This document shows, piece after piece, positions 1-7,040 of a stretch of 51,584 nucleotides of DNA. The DNA comes from an uncultured Eubacteriales bacterium (GTDB taxonomy: Bacteria > Bacillota > Clostridia > Oscillospirales > Oscillospiraceae), in the NCBI GenBank assembly GCA_905205195.1, contig CAJLCS010000003.1, forward strand, positions 1 through 51,584, given 5' to 3'. Under the pieces are notes generated by a model. That model worked only from the letters and a program-made list of their open reading frames with translations, was not told the origin of the DNA and did no database searches. Each line of letters starts with the position of its first letter. Within the stretch, counting starts at the first letter, position 1. A program made the translations under genes and the position numbers.

Positions 1-2
1 TG

Positions 3-31
3 TTGCATTCGGTCGTATTCTGTGCTATCCT
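3..31 (+). promoter_or_regulatory. Promoter of the small toxin-like gene
   Basis: A -35 TTGCAT (3-8) and a -10 TATCCT (26-31) are separated by 17 bp. Initiation would fall near base 38, which is exactly where the 11-base segment begins that can pair with the 3' end of the transcript. The window edge prevents checking for upstream elements. Confidence 0.5.
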
Positions 32-37
32 GTCTGT

Positions 38-290
38 GGTACTGCCAGTACCCCGGCAGGCGGCCCCCCGATCTCTTTTTCGGGGGTGAACATCTTCTTT
101 TGCGCCCCCAATCGTCACGAGAGGGGGTGACGTCAATGGTTACATGGGAAGGAATTTTTCAATTCTGCATGGTCCTGACAGCTGTCATTACACTGGTTTC
201 CCAGTTGAATAGCAAAGAGAAGTAACCGCCACTCCCCAAGTTCCGGTTACTTCTCTGGCACAAGGGGGGAACCGCTCTGCTGGCAGTACC
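38..290 (+). other. Long-range 5'-3' pairing in toxin mRNA plus SD-masking hairpin
   Basis: GGTACTGCCAG (38-48), at the predicted 5' end, is perfectly complementary to CTGGCAGTACC (280-290) near the 3' end. Between them lie a hairpin at 65-71/80-86 (CCCCCGA/TCGGGGG), a ribosome-site-masking pair 105-109/123-127, and a perfect 13-bp stem 216-228/244-256 across the stop codon. Such end-to-end pairing keeps Hok-, AapA- and BsrG-type toxin mRNAs untranslated until processed. That function is inferred here. Confidence 0.6.
136..225 (+). CDS. 29-residue hydrophobic peptide, type I toxin-like (Hol_Tox / TxpA-like)
   Basis: The ATG at 136 follows a strong ribosome site (GAGGGGGTGA). The peptide has an N-terminal MVTWEG, one hydrophobic segment of about 15 residues (roughly 7-21) and a charged tail NSKEK. 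This is the architecture of the small membrane toxins annotated in Firmicutes as putative holin-like toxins. The ribosome-site Gs (123-127) can pair with CCCCC at 105-109, so translation is probably masked. The stop codon lies inside a 13-bp inverted repeat (216-228/244-256). A longer in-frame ORF begins at 22 but has no ribosome site. The toxin assignment comes from size, pattern and RNA context. Membrane depolarisation is the known family effect and is inferred here. Confidence 0.7.
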   Translation: MVTWEGIFQFCMVLTAVITLVSQLNSKEK

Positions 291-301
291 CCTTTGCCTA
301 T

Positions 302-330
302 ACCTTAGCACAAAAATTTCCATTTGTCAA
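302..330 (-). promoter_or_regulatory. Antisense promoter, candidate antitoxin RNA
   Basis: On the minus strand a perfect -35 TTGACA (325-330) stands 17 bp from TAAGGT (302-307). A transcript would start near 295 and run antisense across the toxin mRNA 3' stem-loop and part or all of the ORF. This is the convergent arrangement of txpA/RatA and bsrG/SR4. No minus-strand terminator with a U tract was recognised, so the RNA length is unknown. Confidence 0.5.
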
Positions 331-331
331 T

Positions 332-366
332 GGCCGGGCAGGAACTTTCCTGTCCGGCCGGTTTTT
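332..366. terminator. Terminator between toxin locus and ABC exporter operon
   Basis: An 11-bp stem (GGCCGGGCAGG at 332-342 with CCTGTCCGGCC at 349-359, one G-U) is followed by TTTTT on the plus strand at 362-366. It ends the plus toxin transcript. As a hairpin it may also end the minus-strand efflux operon. Confidence 0.7.
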
Positions 367-373
367 GTGTGTT

Positions 374-2278
374 TTACAGCTCGGTCGGCGTTTCGCCGGT
401 AGCCAGCTGCATTTTGTGGTATTGCAGCGTGTAGAGCTGGTAGTACCGTCCCTTCTGGCGCAGCAGTTGGGTGTGGTTGCCCTGCTCCATGATCTGGCCG
501 TGGGACAGCAGAATGATGTTGTCCGCGTGCTGGATGGTACTGAGCCGGTGGGCCACAATCAGCATGGTGCCAATGTTCTTCATCTTCTCCAGCGAATTCT
601 GAATCAGGACCTCCGTTTCCGTGTCGATGTTGGCCGTGGCCTCGTCGAGAATCATGACGGAGGGCTTGTGGATAATCGTCCGGGCAAAGGACAGCAGCTG
701 CCGCTGGCCGGCGGAGAAGTTGTTGCCCCGCTCCCGGACCACCTCATCCAGCCCGTTCTCCAGCTTGCCGATGAAGCTGTCCGCGTTGACATAGCGGCAG
801 GCCTCCCAGATTTCCGCGTCGGTGAAGCTCTCCTCCCGCAGCACGATGTTGCTGCGGATGGTGCCGGAAAACAGGAACACGTCCTGCAGCATCTGGCCGA
901 AGCGCCGCCGCAGGGAGGAAATCTTGATTTTCCGGATGTCGATGCCGTCGATGAGAATCTGGCCCTTCTGGATGTCGTAGTTCCGGCAGATCAGGGACAG
1001 AATCGTGGTCTTGCCGGAGCCGGTGGAGCCGACGAAGGCCACCGTCTGCCGGGGCGCCACATGGAAGGACACGCCCTTGAGCACCCATTCGCCGGGGACG
1101 TAGGCAAACCAGACGTCCTTGAACTCGATCTCGCCCTTGATTTCCGGCAGGTCGATGGCGTCGGGGGTATCCACGATTTCCGGCTGGATGTCCATGATGG
1201 TGAAGATCTTCTCCGCCGAGGCAAAGGCCGACTGGAGCGCGTTGAACTGCTCCGCCAGCGTCTGGATGGGGTTGAAGAACTTGGAGACGTACATATAGAA
1301 GGTGACGATGACGCCGCTGGTCATGGTCTGGCCGAACAGGACCAGATTTTGGATATAGCCCTTGCCGCCCATGTACAGCAGGCACAGCACCGAGGTGATG
1401 TAGAGCATATACACCATGGGCCGGAAAATACCGAACACGAAGATTTCGTGCTGCTTGGATTTTTTCAGCTTCTGGTTTTTCTGCTCAAAATCGCTCATTT
1501 TCCGGTCTTCCCGGTTGAAAATCTGGGTGATTTTGATGCCGGAAAGGTTCTCGGACAGGTAAGTATTGATGTCCGTGGTGCCGTCCTTCACCTTCCGGTA
1601 GACCTTTCGGGAGAATTTCCGGAAAATCACCGTAAACAGCACCAGAAACGGCACAAAGCACAGCACCATCAGCGTCAGCGCGTAGTTGAGCACCAGCATG
1701 GCCCCCAGCACGCCGATGATGACCATGCAGTTTTTCACCATGGTGACCAGAATATTGGTGAACATATTGGAGATGGCGTTTGTATCGTTGGTGACACGGG
1801 TCACCAGCTTGCCCACGGGGATCTGGTTGAGCTGCTCGTGGGACAGGCCCTCGATATGGGAGAAGATATCCTGCCGCAGGGCGGAAAGAATCTTCTGGCC
1901 GGTCTTTTGCAGGATCATGGCCTGGAAATAGGTGCAGATCATGGACACAATCAGCACGCCCGCGTACAGCGCCACCTGCCGGTACAGGTAGGAAAGCTCA
2001 AATTTGGCCTTCACCGTTTCCTCGATGTTGCCGATGATCAGCGGGGAGACCAGATCGTACACGATGGACACCGCCATGATGAAGAACACCAGCATGAAGT
2101 CCTTCCAGTAGGGCACGGCGTATTTGGCCAGACGACGGATGATTTCGCTGTCCGGGATATGGCGCTCGAAGCCCATGTCGTCCTTGCGCCGCTTGGCCGC
2201 CGCGTAGGCCAGTACGAAGGCCACCGTGAAGGCACCGATGATGGCGCCGACGATGAGCAGAGGCAAATATTCCCGCAT
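374..2278 (-). CDS. ABC exporter half-transporter, subunit with canonical Walker B
   Basis: The protein has 634 residues. An N-terminal exporter membrane domain (six predicted helices in about the first 350 residues) is followed by a nucleotide-binding domain. Walker A is GSTGSGKTT (about residue 419), the signature is FSAGQ (about 522), Walker B is VMILDEA with the catalytic Glu (about 543) and the switch His is in IVAHRLS (about 573). The start ATG follows GGAGG and lies 1 nt after the stop of the preceding ABC gene, so the two are translationally linked. The partner has an Asp at its catalytic position while this subunit has a weakened signature. That is the pattern of heterodimeric exporters such as TM287/288 and BmrCD, with one degenerate ATP site. 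A multidrug or lipid substrate is inferred from the MarR/MATE neighbours. Confidence 0.93.
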   Translation of the reverse strand: MREYLPLLIVGAIIGAFTVAFVLAYAAAKRRKDDMGFERHIPDSEIIRRLAKYAVPYWKDFMLVFFIMAVSIVYDLVSPLIIGNIEETVKAKFELSYLYRQVALYAGVLIVSMICTYFQAMILQKTGQKILSALRQDIFSHIEGLSHEQLNQIPVGKLVTRVTNDTNAISNMFTNILVTMVKNCMVIIGVLGAMLVLNYALTLMVLCFVPFLVLFTVIFRKFSRKVYRKVKDGTTDINTYLSENLSGIKITQIFNREDRKMSDFEQKNQKLKKSKQHEIFVFGIFRPMVYMLYITSVLCLLYMGGKGYIQNLVLFGQTMTSGVIVTFYMYVSKFFNPIQTLAEQFNALQSAFASAEKIFTIMDIQPEIVDTPDAIDLPEIKGEIEFKDVWFAYVPGEWVLKGVSFHVAPRQTVAFVGSTGSGKTTILSLICRNYDIQKGQILIDGIDIRKIKISSLRRRFGQMLQDVFLFSGTIRSNIVLREESFTDAEIWEACRYVNADSFIGKLENGLDEVVRERGNNFSAGQRQLLSFARTIIHKPSVMILDEATANIDTETEVLIQNSLEKMKNIGTMLIVAHRLSTIQHADNIILLSHGQIMEQGNHTQLLRQKGRYYQLYTLQYHKMQLATGETPTEL

Positions 2279-2279
2279 C

Positions 2280-4052
2280 TTACTGACCTCCTTCCTCTTC
2301 CAGCCGCTGCAGGTCCACCATTTTCCGATAGTCCGGGCAGGTTTCGTACAGGTGGTTGTGGGTGCCGACCGCCGCCACCCGGCCGTCGTCAATGAAAATG
2401 ACCTTGTCCATCTTTTCGATGGTGGAGATCCGGTGGGCAATGAGGATGGTGGTCTTACCCGCCCGGGTTTCATGCAGGTTGCCGAGGATGGTATTTTCCG
2501 TCTTGGTATCCACGGCGGAAACGGAGTCGTCCAGAATCAGGATCGATGCCTGCCGCATCAGCGCCCGGGCAATGGAGATCCGCTGCTTCTGACCGCCGGA
2601 CACCGTCACGCCCCGCTCGCCCAGCACGGTATCGTAGCCCTGCTGGAACTCCCGGATGTTGCTGTCCACGTCGGCCAGCACGCTGGCGTTGGCCACTTCC
2701 GCCCGGTCCACCCGGTCCACACCGAAGGCCACGTTGTTGGCGATGGTGTCGCTGAACAGGAAGTTATCCTGGGGCACATAAGCGCAGCCGTCCCGGACGG
2801 AATGGATGCTGACGGTATTGACGTCGTGGCCGTCGATAAAGACGGTGCCGTCGGGCACGTTGTAGGTCCGCAGAATCAGGTCCACCAGCGTGGTCTTGCC
2901 GGAACCGGTTTTTCCCACCAGGCCCACGTTTTCGCCGGCATGGATGGTAAAGGACACGTCCCGCAGGGTGTCGAACTCGCCGTCGGGGTACCGGAAGGTC
3001 AGGTGCCGGAACTCGATATCGCCCCGGATGTTCGGCAGGTCCTCCACACCGGGCTTGTCCTGCACGGTGATGGGGGCATCCAGCAGATCGCTGATCCGCT
3101 TCAGCGACGCCTTGCCCCGGGAGGTCATGTCGATCAGCTCGGACACGGCCATAATGGGCCAGACGATGGCGTTGAAATAGCCGATGAACTCCACCAGCTG
3201 GCCGGCGTTGAACTTACCCTGATAGACCAGATAGCCGCCGTAGCCCAGAATGACGCAGATCACGCTTTCCACGAACAGCGTCACCAGAATCCGCAGCAGC
3301 ACGGAGGTTTTGGTGAAATCGATGTTGGCGTCCTCGTTTTCCCGGTTGAGCTTCTTGAAGGCCATCAGCTCCTTGGTCTCCTTGACGAAGGCCTTGATGA
3401 CGGCGATGCCGGAGAAGCTCTCCTGGGAGAAATCTGACAGCTTGGAGAAGGCCTCCTGCCGGACGTCCCACTTGCGCTCCATCTTGCCGCCGACGATGGT
3501 GCTCACCGCCATCAGCAGCGCCATGGGGATCAGGGCAAAGCCCGTCAGAACCGGATCCATCCGCCACATTTTGATGATGGACAGCACGCCGAGAAACAGC
3601 GCGTCGAAGAACATCAGAAAGCCGGAACCGTAGCAGTCCTGCACCGTCTCCAGATCGTTGGTGAACAGGCTCATCAGGTTGCCGACCTTGTTGACCTGGT
3701 AGTATTCCCGGCTGAGATACCGGGCATGGCCGAACATGGCGCTGCGCAGATCCGTCTCCACCTTGATGGCGGAGCCGAAAATGCAGATTCGCCACAGGAA
3801 CCGGCCGCAGACCATGGCCAGAATGACGCCCACCAGCGGCATACAGATCTTGTCCAGCAGGAAGTCCATGTCAAAGGCCACTGCAGCCCCGTCCACCATG
3901 ACGTAGCCCTGGTTCATGCCATTGATGACCATCTGATACAGCCGGGGCACCACCAGCTGGAAATAGTCCACGCCGATCAGCGCAGCCAGACCCAGCAGAA
4001 GCCAGCCGGCGTATTTGAGATAGTACCGGTTGATATGCTTCCCGAATATCAT
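2280..4052 (-). CDS. ABC exporter half-transporter, subunit with degenerate Walker B
   Basis: The protein has 590 residues with an N-terminal six-helix exporter membrane domain and a C-terminal ATPase domain. Walker A is GKTGSGKTT (about residue 382), the signature is a canonical VSGGQ (about 484), Walker B is ILILDDS (about 506) and the H-loop is LIAHRIS (about 539). The residue after the Walker B Asp is Asp, not the catalytic Glu. This marks the non-hydrolysing site of heterodimeric exporters. I chose the ATG at 4052, which follows GAGGG. Upstream in-frame codons have no ribosome site. The gene has its own promoter (4096-4124) besides read-through from MATE, so the ABC pair could be expressed separately from the MarR-controlled part. 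Confidence 0.93.
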   Translation of the reverse strand: MIFGKHINRYYLKYAGWLLLGLAALIGVDYFQLVVPRLYQMVINGMNQGYVMVDGAAVAFDMDFLLDKICMPLVGVILAMVCGRFLWRICIFGSAIKVETDLRSAMFGHARYLSREYYQVNKVGNLMSLFTNDLETVQDCYGSGFLMFFDALFLGVLSIIKMWRMDPVLTGFALIPMALLMAVSTIVGGKMERKWDVRQEAFSKLSDFSQESFSGIAVIKAFVKETKELMAFKKLNRENEDANIDFTKTSVLLRILVTLFVESVICVILGYGGYLVYQGKFNAGQLVEFIGYFNAIVWPIMAVSELIDMTSRGKASLKRISDLLDAPITVQDKPGVEDLPNIRGDIEFRHLTFRYPDGEFDTLRDVSFTIHAGENVGLVGKTGSGKTTLVDLILRTYNVPDGTVFIDGHDVNTVSIHSVRDGCAYVPQDNFLFSDTIANNVAFGVDRVDRAEVANASVLADVDSNIREFQQGYDTVLGERGVTVSGGQKQRISIARALMRQASILILDDSVSAVDTKTENTILGNLHETRAGKTTILIAHRISTIEKMDKVIFIDDGRVAAVGTHNHLYETCPDYRKMVDLQRLEEEGGQ

Positions 4053-4095
4053 GTCGTTTTTCCCTCTTTTCTCTTCTTTTTTGGGCAGTCTGGGT

Positions 4096-4124
4096 ATTGT
4101 AGCACATCCGTTCGTGCATTGCAA
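4096..4124 (-). promoter_or_regulatory. Internal promoter for the ABC pair
   Basis: On the minus strand TTGCAA (4119-4124) and TACAAT (4096-4101) are separated by 17 bp. It lies between the MATE stop codon and the first ABC gene, giving a leader of about 35-40 nt. Confidence 0.6.
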
Positions 4125-4148
4125 TCCCCATGTAACTGTTTTATTCTG

Positions 4149-5495
4149 TCAGGATTCGAAATAATGGTACTTTTTCCGCATTCCGATGAGAAATCCCATG
4201 GAAACCAGGAACGCCATCACCTCGGCGAAGGTGGTGGCCCACCAGATGCCGTCCAGATCCAGCAGCTTCGGCAGAATCAGCACCGCCGAGGACTGGAACA
4301 CCAGCGTCCGCAAAAACGAAATGGCCGCCGACACGCCGCCGTTGTTCAGCGCCGTGAAGAAGCTGGAAGCGAAGATGTTCAGCCCCGCCAGCACAAAGTG
4401 GACCGAATAGATCATGAAGGCATGGTGGGTCATGGCGCACAGGGTCGCGTCGTAGCCCACGAACAGCCGGGACAGAGCAGGGGACAGCAGCATGGCCAGC
4501 CCCATCAGCACCGTGCCGGAGCAGCCCATCAGGAGCGCGCTTTTCCCCAGCAGGTTTTTCAGCTCTTTATGGTTCTGGGCACCGTAGTGGAAGCCCACCA
4601 GCGGGGCGCAGCCGATGGAATAGCCCACAAAAATCGCCACAAAAATGAACTGGACGTACATCAGCACGCCGTAGGCCGACACGCCGTCCTCGCCCACCAG
4701 CTCCATGAGCTGGAAGTTGTAGAGCATGGCAATGAACGAGCCGGAAATGTTGCTCATCAGCTCCGAGGAGCCGTTGAGACAGGCCTGTCCGATGGGCGTC
4801 CACTCCAGCCGGGTCGGGGCCATGTGCAGCAGGCTGGAATTGGGCCGGAGGAAATAGAAAAGCGGAATCAGGCTCCCCACGCTCTGGCTCAGGCCCGTGG
4901 CAATGGCCGCACCGGCCACGCCCCAGCGGAATACCCCCACAAACAGGGCGTCAAGAACCATGTTGGTCACACCGGCGGCCACCGTGACGTAAAGGCCCAG
5001 CTTGGGCTTCTCCGCCGCGATAAGAAAGCTCTGGAATACGTTCTGCAGCATGAACGCCACGGTGAAGGACATGACGATCCGGCCGTAGAGGACGCAGTCG
5101 CCGATCATCTCGTCGGTGGCGCCGAGAAAATAGGCCACCGGCCGGACGAAAATCACGCCCACCGCCGTAAGCATCAGGCCCAGCAGCACCGTAGCCCAGA
5201 TCATCACGGAAAACACCCGGTTGGCCCGGGGCTTATCGCCTTCGCCCAGAATTTTCGACACCAGCGCGGTGCCGCCGGTGCCCAGCATAAAACCCATGCC
5301 GCCCAGCACCATAATAAAGGGCATAATCAGGTTGATGGCCGCAAAGCCGGTCTTGCCGACAAAGTTGGACACGAACAGCCCGTCCACCACACAGTAGATG
5401 GACGTGAACACCATCATCACGATGGACGGGAACACAAAACGCAGCAGCTTGGGGAAGGTAAAATGATCGGAAAGCTGAATTTTTTGCTTGCTCAT
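4149..5495 (-). CDS. MATE family efflux transporter
   Basis: The protein has 448 residues and is strongly hydrophobic with about twelve predicted helices in two repeats, the usual MATE length and layout. These proteins export cationic drugs in exchange for Na+ or H+. The N terminus LPKLLRFVFPSIVMMVFTSI and the following DGLFVSNFVG resemble the DinF/MepA-like branch. The start ATG overlaps the stop of the upstream MarR gene by four bases (ATGA), so translation is coupled. Position directly behind a MarR repressor suggests that a drug or metabolite ligand induces it. The exact substrate cannot be read from the sequence. Confidence 0.92.
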   Translation of the reverse strand: MSKQKIQLSDHFTFPKLLRFVFPSIVMMVFTSIYCVVDGLFVSNFVGKTGFAAINLIMPFIMVLGGMGFMLGTGGTALVSKILGEGDKPRANRVFSVMIWATVLLGLMLTAVGVIFVRPVAYFLGATDEMIGDCVLYGRIVMSFTVAFMLQNVFQSFLIAAEKPKLGLYVTVAAGVTNMVLDALFVGVFRWGVAGAAIATGLSQSVGSLIPLFYFLRPNSSLLHMAPTRLEWTPIGQACLNGSSELMSNISGSFIAMLYNFQLMELVGEDGVSAYGVLMYVQFIFVAIFVGYSIGCAPLVGFHYGAQNHKELKNLLGKSALLMGCSGTVLMGLAMLLSPALSRLFVGYDATLCAMTHHAFMIYSVHFVLAGLNIFASSFFTALNNGGVSAAISFLRTLVFQSSAVLILPKLLDLDGIWWATTFAEVMAFLVSMGFLIGMRKKYHYFES

Positions 5496-5938
5496 TTGGT
5501 TCCTCCTATGGATTCAAACAGCTTGGAAAGGGCCGCGTTGTAGCGGCGGAAGGAACGGACGAACAGCTCCGCCTCGCCGTCGGTAAGGGCCAGAAACGCG
5601 TCCCGCTCGGCCTGAATCACCCGGTCCACCGTCCGGCGGACCAGCGCTTCCCCGGCTTCGGTGAGAATCACCTGCTTGCACCGGCTGTTTTCCACAGGCT
5701 CCTGGCGGAGGTAGCCGCTGCTCTCCAGATTTTTCATAGCGGAATTGATGGTCTGCTTGGGACTGTGAAGGGAAGCGCCGATGCTGCACTGGGTCACCGG
5801 TCCGTCCTCCGTTCGCAGCAGGTACAGAATCCAGAAGGCGCACTCGGACAGGCCGCATTCCCGGATCACGTTGCGGTAAATCTCGTTATTCTCCCACATG
5901 GCGCAGCAGTAATCGCCGTAGAGGGGGGTAGTATCCAA
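5492..5938 (-). CDS. MarR family transcriptional regulator
   Basis: The 148-residue winged-helix protein has the recognition segment SIGASLHSPKQTINSAMKNL followed by ESSGYLRQEP (the wing region). This matches MarR-family length and order. The start is TTG at 5938, supported by AAGGAG eight bases upstream. No ATG in a suitable place competes. It heads the operon MarR-MATE-ABC-ABC. Two near-identical dyad sites flank the promoter elements (5968-5979 and 5997-6008), so autorepression with release by an efflux substrate is the simple model. The ligand is unknown. Confidence 0.92.
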   Translation of the reverse strand: MDTTPLYGDYCCAMWENNEIYRNVIRECGLSECAFWILYLLRTEDGPVTQCSIGASLHSPKQTINSAMKNLESSGYLRQEPVENSRCKQVILTEAGEALVRRTVDRVIQAERDAFLALTDGEAELFVRSFRRYNAALSKLFESIGGTK

Positions 5939-5967
5939 AAAATCGTCTCCTTACGGGCAAAATAATA

Positions 5968-6017
5968 ATCCGAAATCGGGCTTCACTCAGTATAGTCCGA
6001 TTTCGGATAAATGTCAA
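5968..6017 (-). promoter_or_regulatory. MarR operon promoter with two operator dyads
   Basis: The promoter is close to ideal on the minus strand: TTGACA (6012-6017), a 17-bp spacer, TATACT (5989-5994). A TCCGA-N2-TCGGA dyad lies in the spacer (within 5997-6008) and a second one in inverted orientation lies just downstream of the -10 (5968-5979). The two arms are perfect 12-base inverted copies (ATCCGAAATCGG and CCGATTTCGGAT). Binding would block RNA polymerase. That MarR is the binder is inferred from adjacency. Confidence 0.8.
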
Positions 6018-6910
6018 GCTTTTTCTGCTTCACTGCGGCGAAGAATCAGCCGCTCCAGCTCCCGGGCGGCGATGCTCAGGGAGTGATCCTTCCGCCGGGC
6101 CAAACAGATGTGCCGGACGGGAATTTTTTCCTCCAGCGCAATGACGTGGGCCTCCGGCTCCCCCTCCAGCATTTCCACCGGCACGAAGCCCACGCCAAGA
6201 TCGGATTTGACCATGGGCAGAATCTGATCGGTGGTGGCCGCCTCGATGGCGGGCCGGAAGGGCACGCCGTGGTCGGCGAAGAATTCGGCGCAGCGCTCAT
6301 AGCTCCGGGTCTGGGGCACCAGGGAAATCAGCGGGTAGTCGGCCAGCGTTTTCAGGGGGACGGTGCCGCTGAGCAGTTCCTCGTAGGCGCTGCTGCACAC
6401 CGCCGCCTCCCGGACGGTTTTGATGCGCTGCTCGGTGATGGCGGCGGATTTCACCGTGGGGGTGGTGACCAGCGCGAAATCCAGCAGTCCGTTTTTCAGC
6501 GCCGTAATGGCCTGGGGGGTGGAATGATTGGTAATATGGATGCGGACGCCGGGGTACAGCCCCCGGTACTCCTTGAGAATCGGCAGCAGCAGGCAGTGGA
6601 GGGCCACCTCCGTGGCGCCGATGGAGACGATGCCGCTTTGCAGCGTCTTTTCCAGCGACAGCTCCTCCTGCCCGGCCTCCATATGCTCCACGGCGATGCG
6701 GATATGGCCGTAGAGCTTTTCCCCCTCCGGCGTCAGGGTGACGCCGTGGTTGGAGCGGATGAACAGGGTGCAGCCCAGGGTGCCCTCCAGATTGCGGATG
6801 ATCCGGGTGACGTTGGGCTGATTGGTCATCAGCGCCGCGGCGGCCGCCGTGAAGCTCTTGCACTTGGCGACGTAATAAAAGTAGCGGTAGTGGTCGTAGC
6901 TGACCTGCAT
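6014..6910 (-). CDS. LysR family transcriptional regulator
   Basis: The protein has 298 residues, the usual LysR size. The N-terminal winged helix runs over residues 1-60, with FYYVAKCKSFTAAAAALMTN and then QPNVTRIIRNLEGTLGCTLF. A periplasmic-binding-like effector domain follows. The ATG at 6910 (MQVSYDHY) follows GGGAGGGG. Longer in-frame starts lack a ribosome site. It is divergent from the MATE gene at 7041. A T-N11-A LysR box (6944-6958) abuts the -35 of the MATE promoter, so it probably activates or represses that pump. The co-effector is unknown. Its 3' end runs into the MarR promoter, where the -35 TTGACA overlaps its last codons. Confidence 0.92.
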   Translation of the reverse strand: MQVSYDHYRYFYYVAKCKSFTAAAAALMTNQPNVTRIIRNLEGTLGCTLFIRSNHGVTLTPEGEKLYGHIRIAVEHMEAGQEELSLEKTLQSGIVSIGATEVALHCLLLPILKEYRGLYPGVRIHITNHSTPQAITALKNGLLDFALVTTPTVKSAAITEQRIKTVREAAVCSSAYEELLSGTVPLKTLADYPLISLVPQTRSYERCAEFFADHGVPFRPAIEAATTDQILPMVKSDLGVGFVPVEMLEGEPEAHVIALEEKIPVRHICLARRKDHSLSIAARELERLILRRSEAEKA

Positions 6911-6943
6911 AGGCCCCTCCCATATCATTTTGATATTCGGAAA

Positions 6944-6987
6944 ATACGTTTTATGTATTTTACATATGTGACTTTTGCCATTATAAT
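6944..6987 (+). promoter_or_regulatory. LysR box and promoter of the second MATE gene
   Basis: ATAC-N7-GTAT (6944-6958), a T-N11-A dyad typical of LysR sites, touches a strong promoter TTTACA (6959-6964), 17 bp, TATAAT (6982-6987). The site position fits control of the plus-strand MATE gene and feedback on lysR. Confidence 0.7.
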
Positions 6988-7040
6988 GAAATCTGTTTGA
7001 GAAGTCAAGCGCAGTTTGAAAGAAGGTAGGTTCCGGTAAC

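Noticed and set aside
22..135. Longer N terminus for the toxin-like peptide starting at base 22
   Set aside because: The start would precede the predicted transcription start near 38 and has no ribosome site. The ATG at 136 has an excellent one.
365..2395. Very long open frame on the plus strand opposite the ABC gene
   Set aside because: It is an antisense shadow caused by high GC at third positions. It has no ribosome site and no family-like sequence. The same applies to other long antisense frames in the window, for example 3726-5543, 10255-12801 and 13015-14889.
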